A stretch of DNA of 5,638 nt, taken from NCBI GenBank assembly GCA_037140715.1, contig JBAXDX010000125.1:1-5638 (forward strand), given 5' to 3'. The translations under genes and the position numbers were made by a program. Within the stretch, counting starts at the first letter, position 1, and each line of letters starts with the position of its first letter. The notes below the pieces were generated by a model. The model was not told where the DNA came from. It did no database searches and was given only the letters and a program-made list of their open reading frames with translations. Positions 1 to 5,638 of the stretch are shown piece by piece. Source of the stretch: JAUZPB01 sp037140715. GTDB taxonomy: Bacteria; Bacteroidota; Ignavibacteria; Ignavibacteriales; SURF-24.

Positions 1-187
1 TTAACCCGCTCATATTGTGCTCTATCATTAATACAGAACATAGTTCTCCATCATCATCACGGTTCTCTCTTTTATCCTGAATTATTTCATCGGTTAATAA
101 TTCGCCTTTGCCAATAATATTCATACTGGAAGATGTCTGAGCAAAACAGCCGGACGCAACTATAATGAACAGTACTATCATTTTCAT
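1..187 (-). CDS. Secreted protein of unknown function, N-terminal fragment (cut by left edge)
   Basis: An open frame starts at the ATG at 187 and runs off the left edge without a stop, giving 62 codons. A good Shine-Dalgarno (GGGAG, minus strand, 195-199) sits 7 bases before the ATG, which supports this start. Residues 1-17 form a signal peptide: Lys near the start, a hydrophobic run (IVLFIIVA), then SGCFAQ. Cleavage by signal peptidase I near FA-Q is the simplest reading; lipidation at Cys14 (ASGC) is possible but a weak lipobox. Residues 42-58 contain RENRDDDGELCSVLMI. From memory this resembles a segment near the N-terminus of many exported FCB-group proteins (pattern D-x-NG-x-x-CAL-I-x-V), often ahead of PEGA, TPR or formylglycine-enzyme-like domains. 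That family link is inference. The main domain lies outside the window, so no function is assigned. The gene is co-directional with the glucanase upstream but separated by 220 bases and probably has its own promoter. Confidence 0.7.
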   Translation of the reverse strand, partial: MKMIVLFIIVASGCFAQTSSSMNIIGKGELLTDEIIQDKRENRDDDGELCSVLMIEHNMSGL

Positions 188-207
188 ATTATTTCTCCCA
201 TGTTATC

Positions 208-237
208 TTATTAAAAAATATTATTTAAGACAGTCAA
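208..237 (-). promoter_or_regulatory. Candidate sigma70-type promoter for the partial secreted-protein gene
   Basis: On the minus strand TTGACT (237 to 232) matches the -35 consensus in 5 of 6 positions. A weak -10, TAATAA (213 to 208), follows after 18 bases. Transcription would begin around 201, just ahead of the GGGAG Shine-Dalgarno, giving a very short leader. The -10 is poor and the DNA is AT-rich, so chance matches are likely. Confidence 0.3.
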
Positions 238-241
238 AAAT

Positions 242-265
242 GAGTAAGAGTAAGATTATGAGTAA
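242..265. repeat. Short GAGTAA hexamer array
   Basis: GAGTAA occurs at 242-247, 248-253 and 260-265, with a degenerate unit GATTAT at 254-259, so four hexamers lie in register. The array is just upstream (minus-strand sense) of the candidate promoter of the partial secreted-protein gene. It could be a small slippage product or a binding site; the sequence does not decide. Confidence 0.4.
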
Positions 266-274
266 TATCAATGA

Positions 275-307
275 TAACCTGATTCCCCCAATGTTGTCAG
301 GGTTAAG
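275..307. repeat. Imperfect inverted repeat; decayed copy of the right-end repeat
   Basis: TAACCTGA (275-282) pairs with TCAGGGTTA (297-305) with one bulged G, giving an 8-bp stem and a 14-base loop. Positions 287-307 (21 bases) match 5512-5531 (20 bases) on the same strand, apart from one T/C substitution and one extra G. The similarity fades on into the flank (ATACAAATATTT here, GTTCAAAACATTT there). It lies in the 220-base gene-free stretch between the glucanase and the partial gene. It could mark a degenerate intergenic repeat; a terminator role is not supported because no T-run follows. Confidence 0.5.
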
Positions 308-407
308 ATACAAATATTTTCTCTATAGCCGTTATTATCTTCCCTTTTGTCCGAATATATTATTTATATTATGCTTTTCAGGCTTCACTTTGCCTCTGCC
401 TTTTAAC

Positions 408-1286
408 TTAATTCACCCACTTATACACCCGCACATAATCAATAACCATCTGCTGCGGAAAAATATAAGGATCGACTCCTTTTGCCCCGCCCCAGGTGCC
501 ACCTACCGCAACATTTAGAATTAAATGGAAATCCTTATCAAAAGGCCAGGCCTGCCAGCCTGTATTGTCGTTAACCACCGTAAAATACTTAACGCTGTCC
601 ACGAATGCGCGTATAGTATCTTTATTCCATTCGAGAGCATACACATGAAAAGCGGTTTCAGCATCAGGCACAGTAATAATGTTAGTCTTCTGATTACCAT
701 GATCAAAATTATAAAGATTACAGTGCGTGCTGGCGTGCACCTTACCTTTATCATAACCGACATATTCCATAATATCTATTTCGCCATTATCAGGCCAGCT
801 GCCATTTCCATAAGTATTAGCTGTAGGAAGCATCCAGACAGCCGGCCAAACACCCCTGCCTGCCGGAAGTTTTGCCCTGATCTCAAACCGGCCATAAGTC
901 CAGTCCCCTTTCTTCCTGCTTACAAGCCGTGCCGATGTATAATTACTAATGCCATATTTTTCATCGCGGGCTTCAATAACCAGTACTGTATCCTTAACGC
1001 GGGCATTATCAAGGTCTTGAAAAGTATAATATTCAAGCTCATTATTACCCCAACCTGTAGGATCCCCGAGTGAATCATAGCCACCCACACCCACATCGTA
1101 ACCCCACTTTGTCGAGTCGGGCAGTCCGTTATAATTAAACTCATCCGACCAGACCTTAACCCAGCCTTTCTGCGAAGTTGTATCAACGGGCGGCGGTGAT
1201 GACGGCGGATTTGTTACATCACTTTTACAGCCTGACATTGTATAGATAATTAAGAACATTATAATTGATGAAAGTATCAGCCTCAT
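408..1286 (-). CDS. Glycoside hydrolase family 16 beta-glucanase (laminarinase-type) lipoprotein
   Basis: The 292-residue product is predicted to hydrolyse internal beta-1,3 (or mixed beta-1,3/1,4) glucan bonds by a retaining mechanism at the cell envelope or surface. I chose the ATG at 1286, with GGAG five bases upstream; a TTG at 1301 would add five residues that encode that Shine-Dalgarno. Residues 1-19 are a hydrophobic signal ending in MSGC, with Cys20 the lipidation site, then a Pro/Ser-rich linker (about 26-37). One GH16 jelly-roll domain fills about 42-292: WSDEFN (46-51), GWGNNELEYYT (78-88, substrate cleft), WPAVWMLP (147-154), catalytic EIDIMEY (169-175) and terminal DYVRVYK. In the E-x-D-x-x-E signature Glu169 is the nucleophile and Glu174 the acid/base; the extra Met gives the beta-bulge form seen in laminarinases rather than carrageenases or xyloglucanases. 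No binding module or sorting domain follows, so it is a minimal enzyme. Exact substrate is inferred. It lies 144 bases downstream of menD, with no evident functional link. Confidence 0.93.
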   Translation of the reverse strand: MRLILSSIIMFLIIYTMSGCKSDVTNPPSSPPPVDTTSQKGWVKVWSDEFNYNGLPDSTKWGYDVGVGGYDSLGDPTGWGNNELEYYTFQDLDNARVKDTVLVIEARDEKYGISNYTSARLVSRKKGDWTYGRFEIRAKLPAGRGVWPAVWMLPTANTYGNGSWPDNGEIDIMEYVGYDKGKVHASTHCNLYNFDHGNQKTNIITVPDAETAFHVYALEWNKDTIRAFVDSVKYFTVVNDNTGWQAWPFDKDFHLILNVAVGGTWGGAKGVDPYIFPQQMVIDYVRVYKWVN

Positions 1287-1350
1287 TTTTTCTCCATTCA
1301 AATTGTTTTGGAATTCAGAATATACCCGCCGGAGCGGATAGTTTACCGGA

Positions 1351-1358
1351 CAAATTTA
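1351..1358 (-). promoter_or_regulatory. Possible Bacteroidota-type -7 element upstream of the glucanase gene
   Basis: Minus strand TAAATTTG (1358 to 1351) fits the Bacteroidota -7 consensus TAnnTTTG, about 65 bases before the glucanase ATG. No clear TTG -33 box lies at the expected distance upstream. If real, it would let the glucanase be expressed apart from menFD. A single short match in AT-rich DNA is weak evidence. Confidence 0.25.
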
Positions 1359-1430
1359 CATTTTTTTAATATTATTTTCTATGGAAACGGGGGATTTAAT
1401 TATGATAATATGAATATTCCCATCGCCCGG

Positions 1431-3200
1431 TCAGATATTCTCCGCCACTTTTACCCAAAATTCTTTTCTGTAAGCCGCCGACTGCTTTGCGCTGGTCTTT
1501 ATCTGCAACACGGTAAAAGACCGGCAGCTAAGCGCCTTTCGGAAACTTTCACGGAAATGTTCAAACGATTCAATGTTTATAAAGCCACCACCATAGGCTT
1601 TTACAATGGGAGCAAAATCGAGATTATGCGGAACAGTAAAATAATCATTAAAAACTTTCTCGTAACCGGATATCGGAAGCATTTCGAAAATACCGCCACC
1701 GTTATTGTTTATCAGAACTATAACCAGCGGAATGGAATATTTCATCGATGCAAGAAGTCCGTTAAGATCATAATAGAAAGAAAGATCCCCTGTAATTAAA
1801 ACAGCCGGCCTGCCGGAATCAATGGCAATGCCGAGCGCTGTCGAAGTAATGCCGTCAATTCCGCTTGCTCCTCTGTTATGAAATATTTTTATATCCTTAT
1901 TTGATTTTGGAGCAAAGTAATCCAAATCGCGTGCGGGCATACTGTTCGAAATCATAATGACAGAGGAATCGGGAATAAGTTCAATGACTTCAGTAATGAC
2001 GCGTCCCTCAAATAAGAAGGACGCTTTTTCAATCAGCCCGGACTTAAGCGCTAAGGAAATGCGTTCGGCATTCTTAAACAAACCGGAATAACTGCCGTCA
2101 GGCTGTATGAAATTATCCTTTTCAAGGCGTTTAATTATCTCAAAACAGAAAATTTCCGGTTTCAATATAACGACAGCCTTTGCCTTATGAAACGGATCAT
2201 GCCAGTCGCCATACTCATCAACTGCATAATAATCCGCGCTCGTTTTCTCTATAAATAATTCCATACCTTTGGAAGTCGGAGCGCGTCCGAACTGAATAAT
2301 AAGCTCAGGCTCTGCCGACTGGAAAAATTTATCAGAACGGATAAAGCCCTCAAAGTCAGCAATAACATTAGACTTATCAGCTCCGCCAAAACGAAGCTGT
2401 GATGCAGCATCGGCAATAACCGGATAATTTAAGATTAGAGAAAGCCGGTAACAAAGTTCAGCGAATGAATCGCCAAAATTACCCGGACCGGCGATTAATA
2501 ATCCCCTTTTCCTGGTTTTTAACAGACCGGCTGTCTCGTCCAATAGTTCCCCTGCATTTTCCGCCTGTATCAGATTCCGCGTTAAAGGATTAACATTAGT
2601 TATCCATTCATGACTGACTGAAATAAGACTTTCGTCAACTTCATCAGTAAAGGCAGACGGTTCAAGCGGCTTGGCAAACGGGAAATTAATATGAACCGGT
2701 CCCCGGTTAATTATCATGCTTTGAAGAAAAGCAGCCCGGGCAATATCTGAAACTGACATCAGTCCTTCCCTCGTAGCAACAGGCAGTCCCGCATTAATAA
2801 AATAGCGGATATGGTTCTGATAAATATTATCCTGATAGATTGCCTGATTAGCACCGCGGCCGATTAGCTCTGGCGGGCGGTCAGCCGTACAGATAATAAG
2901 GGGTATTCTCTGTTGAAAAGCTTCGATAATTGCAGGATAAAACTCCGCTGCCGCAGTACCGGAAGTACACACAAGCGCAACGGGAAAGGAAGAAGACTGA
3001 GCAAGCCCAAGCGCGAAAAAAGCACTTGAGCGTTCGTCAATCATGACAAATGACTTTATATTTTCGTTATTGGCAAAAGCAATTGTTAAAGGAGCACTCC
3101 TTGAACCGGGAGAAATACATGCGTATCTAACTCCCATACTTACCAGTTTATTAACAAAGGATTCTGTCCATAATATATTTCGGTTAACTTTAATTTTCAT
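1431..3200 (-). CDS. menD: 2-succinyl-5-enolpyruvyl-6-hydroxy-3-cyclohexene-1-carboxylate synthase (MenD)
   Basis: This thiamine-diphosphate enzyme decarboxylates 2-oxoglutarate and adds the resulting C4 unit to isochorismate to make SEPHCHC, the second step of classical menaquinone synthesis in the cytoplasm. The product is 589 residues from the ATG at 3200, a little longer than the roughly 555 of E. coli MenD. A TTG at 3215 would add five residues but lies deeper inside menF. The N-terminal Pyr domain has SPGSRSAPLT (30-39; Ser33 and Arg34 match the isochorismate-binding pair), DERS (55-58; Glu56 matches the Glu that activates the cofactor), TSGTAAAEFYPA (79-90) and DRPPELIGRGANQ (107-119). 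A central domain (about 190-360) follows. The C-terminal PP domain has SNSMPARDLD (418-427), RGASGIDG (443-450) and the Mg/ThDP motif running from GDLSFYYDLNGL (471-482) to INNNGGGIF (497-505). All key residues seen are intact. It overlaps the end of menF by 11 bases with no clear Shine-Dalgarno, so translational coupling to menF is likely. Confidence 0.97.
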   Translation of the reverse strand: MKIKVNRNILWTESFVNKLVSMGVRYACISPGSRSAPLTIAFANNENIKSFVMIDERSSAFFALGLAQSSSFPVALVCTSGTAAAEFYPAIIEAFQQRIPLIICTADRPPELIGRGANQAIYQDNIYQNHIRYFINAGLPVATREGLMSVSDIARAAFLQSMIINRGPVHINFPFAKPLEPSAFTDEVDESLISVSHEWITNVNPLTRNLIQAENAGELLDETAGLLKTRKRGLLIAGPGNFGDSFAELCYRLSLILNYPVIADAASQLRFGGADKSNVIADFEGFIRSDKFFQSAEPELIIQFGRAPTSKGMELFIEKTSADYYAVDEYGDWHDPFHKAKAVVILKPEIFCFEIIKRLEKDNFIQPDGSYSGLFKNAERISLALKSGLIEKASFLFEGRVITEVIELIPDSSVIMISNSMPARDLDYFAPKSNKDIKIFHNRGASGIDGITSTALGIAIDSGRPAVLITGDLSFYYDLNGLLASMKYSIPLVIVLINNNGGGIFEMLPISGYEKVFNDYFTVPHNLDFAPIVKAYGGGFINIESFEHFRESFRKALSCRSFTVLQIKTSAKQSAAYRKEFWVKVAENI

Positions 3201-4593
3201 TTTCAAAAAGAGCAAGTATAGGTTTAAGTTTCAATTCAGTTTCCCTGAATTCAGTTACCGGGTCCGAACCTTCTACAATTCCACAGCCGGCAAAGGCATA
3301 AACCTTCTTCCCTTTTGCAAGCGCCGAGCGGAGCGCAACAGTAAATTCCCCATGCCCTTCAAAATTAAACCAGCCAACTGCACCGGCGTACATCCCGCGG
3401 CTGTAATCTTCCATCTTCCTGATATTAATCATTGACCCGGCCTGAGGAACTCCGCAAACAGAGGGAGTCGGATGAATTAATTCAAGCAGATGAAATATCT
3501 TTTGTTCAATTTTTAATTTTGCCTTAACAGGAGTCCAGAGATGCTGGATATTCAACAGCTTTTTTACCGCCGGAGAATCTTCGTAAATTATTTCATCTGA
3601 AACAGGATGCAGTAACTCAGTTAAATAGTTAATTACGGTCTTATGCTCCCAAAGGTTCTTTTCGCTTCTCAGAATTTGCTCTTCTATTGTTTTATCTTCA
3701 CTTTCGGTTAAACCTCTTGGAGCGGAACCTGCAAGCGCATCGGTTTCTATCCGGCCTGGCTCCATCCTGAAAAGCTTCTCAGGCGAAGCTCCGAAAAAAG
3801 TGGACCTGGCTGAATGAAAGGCGAATATACAGCATTCGGGGTATTTATCGAGCAACATATCAAGCGCACGGCGAATATCCGGTTCATCGTTAAAGCCAAG
3901 CTCAACCTTCCTGGACAGTACAATTTTCTGTAAATCCGCTACCTCAATTATCCGGACGGCTTTCTTTACTGACTCTGTCCACTTCTTTTTATCTTTAGGA
4001 GAATTGCCGGTTATTGTCTGCATCGCTACTTTCTTAACAGGTTTAGAAGAATAAACATCGCTTTCATTTTTCAGAAGCTGAAGCTTTGCGTAAAATTCCT
4101 TTATCAGTTTTTCAGATGAAGATTCACCGGAAATAAAGAAGTTATAGAATATTGTAAATAACCCGTCTTTTTTCCTCACAAGAATATGCGGGACAAACCA
4201 GCCTGAATCGGCATAGTTCTCCCACATCTCATCATTATCAGGATAAAACTTCATCCCGCCGACAAAAAGAGGAATGGAAGAGAGATTTTCAGCCTCCCAG
4301 TTATTGGAAAAATCAGCAGCGAATTGTTTAACCCGCTTTTCAGTCGCGGCAAATCTTCCCTTTCCTGATTCGGAAATAGTAATTAATTCGCCAAACCCGT
4401 AAATGGCAATATCTTCAGACTGCTTTTCCCAATAAAAAGACTTCTCGTAGTTCTTCAAAAGGCTTTTTAATTTCGAATCATTAAGCTCAAAATCCACCTG
4501 AAAAGCAAAACTTGCCAGATGGCTGGGGAAATGGACTCTTCCCATAATTTGGAGTATAAATTCGCTAAATTTTTGCGTTGAAATAGTATTCAA
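3190..4593 (-). CDS. menF: Isochorismate synthase (MenF-type)
   Basis: Converts chorismate to isochorismate, Mg2+-dependent, committing chorismate to menaquinone. The product has 467 residues from TTG 4593, close to Bacillus MenF (about 470). The C-terminal chorismate-binding domain (about 200-460) carries KIVLSRK (223-229; Lys223 in the position of the base that activates water), FGASPEKLF (268-276; Glu272 in the position of the proposed acid), DALAGSAPRG (285-294), EHKTVIN (316-322), HPTPSVCGVPQ (374-384), YAGAVGWF (402-409) and GCGIVEGSDPVTEFRETELK (436-455), which holds Mg-binding Glu residues. Isochorismate synthase rather than anthranilate, aminodeoxychorismate or salicylate synthase is chosen because menD follows at once and the ALAG segment fits MenF. 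The start is uncertain: neither TTG 4593 nor the in-frame ATG 4545 (451 residues) has a Shine-Dalgarno, and a stop lies four codons before the TTG. I prefer the TTG because the added residues resemble the N-terminal helix of other MenF proteins. First gene of a two-gene unit with menD. Confidence 0.94.
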   Translation of the reverse strand: MNTISTQKFSEFILQIMGRVHFPSHLASFAFQVDFELNDSKLKSLLKNYEKSFYWEKQSEDIAIYGFGELITISESGKGRFAATEKRVKQFAADFSNNWEAENLSSIPLFVGGMKFYPDNDEMWENYADSGWFVPHILVRKKDGLFTIFYNFFISGESSSEKLIKEFYAKLQLLKNESDVYSSKPVKKVAMQTITGNSPKDKKKWTESVKKAVRIIEVADLQKIVLSRKVELGFNDEPDIRRALDMLLDKYPECCIFAFHSARSTFFGASPEKLFRMEPGRIETDALAGSAPRGLTESEDKTIEEQILRSEKNLWEHKTVINYLTELLHPVSDEIIYEDSPAVKKLLNIQHLWTPVKAKLKIEQKIFHLLELIHPTPSVCGVPQAGSMINIRKMEDYSRGMYAGAVGWFNFEGHGEFTVALRSALAKGKKVYAFAGCGIVEGSDPVTEFRETELKLKPILALFENEN

Positions 4594-4635
4594 TTTTAAC
4601 TTTTATTAATGAAATAATAATAATATTTTAGAACT

Positions 4636-4664
4636 GATAAATTTATTTTACCCGCCTTATGCAA
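4636..4664 (-). promoter_or_regulatory. Weak candidate promoter for menF-menD
   Basis: On the minus strand TTGCAT (4664 to 4659) and TTTATC (4641 to 4636) are 17 bases apart, about 43 bases before the menF TTG. An overlapping TAAATTTA (4645 to 4638) nearly fits the Bacteroidota TAnnTTTG box. Both matches are partial and the region is strongly AT-rich, so this only marks where a promoter is expected. Confidence 0.2.
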
Positions 4665-4727
4665 AAATGATTAATTATCTTCCGGTCATTGCACAAGGAC
4701 AGAGTTAAAGCTAAATTAAAAATAATT

Positions 4728-4737
4728 TATCCGGATA
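4728..4737. repeat. 10-bp perfect palindrome in the divergent intergenic region
   Basis: TATCCGGATA is its own reverse complement and sits near the middle of the 217-base gap between menF and the metallopeptidase gene. It lies about 20 bases upstream of the candidate -35 of the plus-strand gene. It could be a dimeric regulator site, but one short palindrome with no second copy in the region is weak evidence. Confidence 0.25.
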
Positions 4738-4755
4738 GAAAAATAACAAGAAAAC

Positions 4756-4784
4756 TTGAAATTTCATCTTTTTTTTAATAATGT
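4756..4784 (+). promoter_or_regulatory. Candidate sigma70-type promoter for the metallopeptidase gene
   Basis: TTGAAA (4756-4761, 5 of 6 to the -35 consensus) is followed after exactly 17 bases, mostly T, by TAATGT (4779-4784, 3 of 6 to the -10). Transcription would begin near 4791, about 20 bases before the TTG start, leaving room for the AGAAGAG ribosome site at 4798-4804. It is the best-placed promoter-like match in the divergent gap. Confidence 0.4.
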
Positions 4785-4810
4785 AAAAAGAAAATTTAGA
4801 AGAGAATAAT

Positions 4811-5491
4811 TTGGATTCACAAAAGCTGATAATCAGAGGCACGGAATATCATTACAGGCTGATAGTAAGCAATAAAGCTAAACATGCAAGACTGCAGGCA
4901 AGTGCTGAAAAAGGTATTCAGCTTATAATACCGCGCGGATTTCCATTAAAAACAGCGGAACTGTTCATTTCAAGTAAAAAAGACTGGATTGACAAACATC
5001 TGAATAAATTAGTACCCGGACATACTAAACACATGTTTCTCGGTAATGAACTGGAAATAAAACATGACGTTATCGCAGTAGCAAAAACATATAATGCAGA
5101 ACTGAATGGCAATACGTTATTTATTACCAGTCCGCCGGGAAGTAATGCTTCATTAGAAAATCTTTATGATGCCTGGCTGAAAATGAAGGCTTATAATTAT
5201 ATCCTTGGAAGAGTAAAGGAACTGGCAGATAAACATGGTTTCAAAACAGGCAGGATAACTATAAGAGGACAAAAAACGCGGTGGGGCAGCTGCTCACGCA
5301 CAGGAAATTTGTCCTTTAATTTCAGGCTGATGACTCATAACACCAGGATAATTGATTATGTCATTATCCACGAACTATGCCACATTAAAGAACTGAATCA
5401 TTCGGATAAGTTTTGGAAATTAGTCCTGGAAATAATCCCTGACTACAAGGCATTAAGACAAAAATTAAAAAGTAATCCGATTTCTCAATGA
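4811..5491 (+). CDS. YgjP-like (DUF45) zinc metallopeptidase
   Basis: A 226-residue cytoplasmic protein with no signal peptide or membrane segment. It matches the YgjP/WLM-like family (PF01863, often annotated 'M48 family' or 'SprT-like' metallopeptidase), whose members are predicted gluzincin-type proteases with mostly unknown substrates. The N-terminal half (about 1-110) is the beta-rich family region, including an RLQASAEKGIQLIIP stretch. The C-terminal half has RWGSCS (157-162), the family's signature, followed by FNFRLM (169-174) and the zinc site HELCHIKELNHSDKFW (187-202): His187 and His191 as ligands, Glu188 as the catalytic base, and His197 as the likely third ligand. All are intact and the length is usual for the family. 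The start is a TTG with a weak AGAAGAG six bases upstream; an in-frame stop at 4784 excludes anything much longer. It is divergent from menFD, and the neighbours do not suggest a substrate. Confidence 0.92.
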   Translation: MDSQKLIIRGTEYHYRLIVSNKAKHARLQASAEKGIQLIIPRGFPLKTAELFISSKKDWIDKHLNKLVPGHTKHMFLGNELEIKHDVIAVAKTYNAELNGNTLFITSPPGSNASLENLYDAWLKMKAYNYILGRVKELADKHGFKTGRITIRGQKTRWGSCSRTGNLSFNFRLMTHNTRIIDYVIIHELCHIKELNHSDKFWKLVLEIIPDYKALRQKLKSNPISQ

Positions 5492-5511
5492 AAAGAAAGG
5501 CGGCGGCTAAG

Positions 5512-5531
5512 CCCAATGCTGTCAGGTTAAG
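5512..5531. repeat. Second copy of a ~20-bp repeat also found at 287-307
   Basis: CCCAATGCTGTCAGGTTAAG matches 287-307 on the same strand, with one T/C difference and one fewer G. It starts 20 bases after the stop codon of the metallopeptidase gene and leads directly into the hairpin-rich element, so it probably forms one end of a larger repeat. Confidence 0.5.
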
Positions 5532-5558
5532 GTTCAAAACATTTATTGCTTTTATTAC

Positions 5559-5619
5559 GCCCCTGTGGGGCTTTAGGTTGTGCAGGGGTATTCATTTTTC
5601 ACAGGGCGATTGCCCTGTG
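5559..5619. repeat. Hairpin-rich palindromic intergenic repeat, continuing past the right edge
   Basis: Two hairpins are visible. GCCCC-TGT-GGGGC (5559-5571) has a 5-bp stem. CACAGGGC-GATT-GCCCTGTG (5600-5619) has a perfect 8-bp stem and 4-base loop. Between them TGCAGGGG (5581-5588) could pair with CCCCTG (5560-5565) instead of the first hairpin, allowing alternative folds. The window ends in CGCCCTTT, which looks like the left arm of a third palindrome. No T-run follows either stem, so a classical intrinsic terminator is not supported, though the 8-bp stem may protect or end the upstream transcript. It resembles REP-like interspersed repeats; from memory, similar 'CAGGGC..GCCCTG..TTTCGCCC' strings recur in FCB genomes, which I cannot verify here. 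Confidence 0.6.
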
Positions 5620-5638
5620 CTATTATATTTCGCCCTTT

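Noticed and set aside
376..402. Possible intrinsic terminator after the glucanase gene
   Set aside because: Only AGGC and GCCT can pair, around an 8-base loop, and no T-run follows on the minus strand.
165..518. Plus-strand open frame of 117 codons across the left intergenic gap
   Set aside because: It lies antisense to the start of the partial exported-protein gene and the end of the glucanase gene, and its translation has no recognisable domain.
525..1073. Plus-strand open frame of 182 codons
   Set aside because: It is wholly antisense to the GH16 gene, whose catalytic motif is clear on the minus strand.
1326..1337. Small hairpin CCGC-CGGA-GCGG in the glucanase leader
   Set aside because: The 4-bp stem is too short, lacks a T-run, and sits between menD and the glucanase without clear placement as a terminator or riboswitch.
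1399..1409. ATTATGATAAT inverted repeat just after menD
   Set aside because: It is made only of A/T pairs around one base, as expected by chance in AT-rich DNA.
1308..1799. Plus-strand open frame of 163 codons
   Set aside because: Most of it is antisense to the 3' end of menD, with no family resemblance.
3043..3435. Plus-strand open frame of 130 codons
   Set aside because: It is antisense to the menF-menD junction, where both real proteins show family motifs.
4594..4810. tRNA, small RNA or riboswitch in the divergent gap
   Set aside because: No cloverleaf, CCA end, or recognisable riboswitch core was found on either strand; the gap is mostly A/T runs.

Overview
The window looks like a chromosomal segment of a low-GC member of the Bacteroidota/Ignavibacteriota (FCB) group. 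This rests on the style of the proteins (a GH16 laminarinase-type lipoprotein, and a secreted-protein N-terminus with an 'RDDDGELC' stretch typical of that group), on AT-rich intergenic DNA, and on a hairpin-rich intergenic repeat at the right end. The lineage is an inference; there is no rRNA or marker gene here to confirm it.

Layout, left to right. (1) Positions 1-187, minus strand: the first 62 codons of a secreted protein, cut by the left edge. (2) 188-407: a 220-base gap with a plausible promoter and Shine-Dalgarno for that gene, a short array of GAGTAA hexamers, and an imperfect inverted repeat that shares about 20 bases with the repeat at the right end. (3) 408-1286, minus: a complete GH16 beta-glucanase lipoprotein. 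(4) 1287-1430: a short AT-rich gap. (5) 1431-3200 and 3190-4593, minus: menD and menF, overlapping by 11 bases and transcribed menF then menD. (6) 4594-4810: a 217-base divergent intergenic region. (7) 4811-5491, plus: a YgjP-like (DUF45) zinc metallopeptidase. (8) 5492-5638: hairpin-rich repeat DNA that runs into the right edge.

Function. MenF converts chorismate to isochorismate, and MenD joins isochorismate to the succinic semialdehyde unit derived from 2-oxoglutarate. Together they make the first two committed steps of o-succinylbenzoate (classical) menaquinone biosynthesis, so the host probably uses menaquinone as a respiratory quinone. The other men genes are not here. The glucanase is probably an independent, surface-attached enzyme for beta-1,3- or mixed-linkage glucans. 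The metallopeptidase has no clear functional tie to its neighbours.

I do not see a convincing new biological system. The parts most worth a second look are the repeat family seen at both ends of the window, an ORF that runs through the right-hand copy, and the truncated secreted protein.
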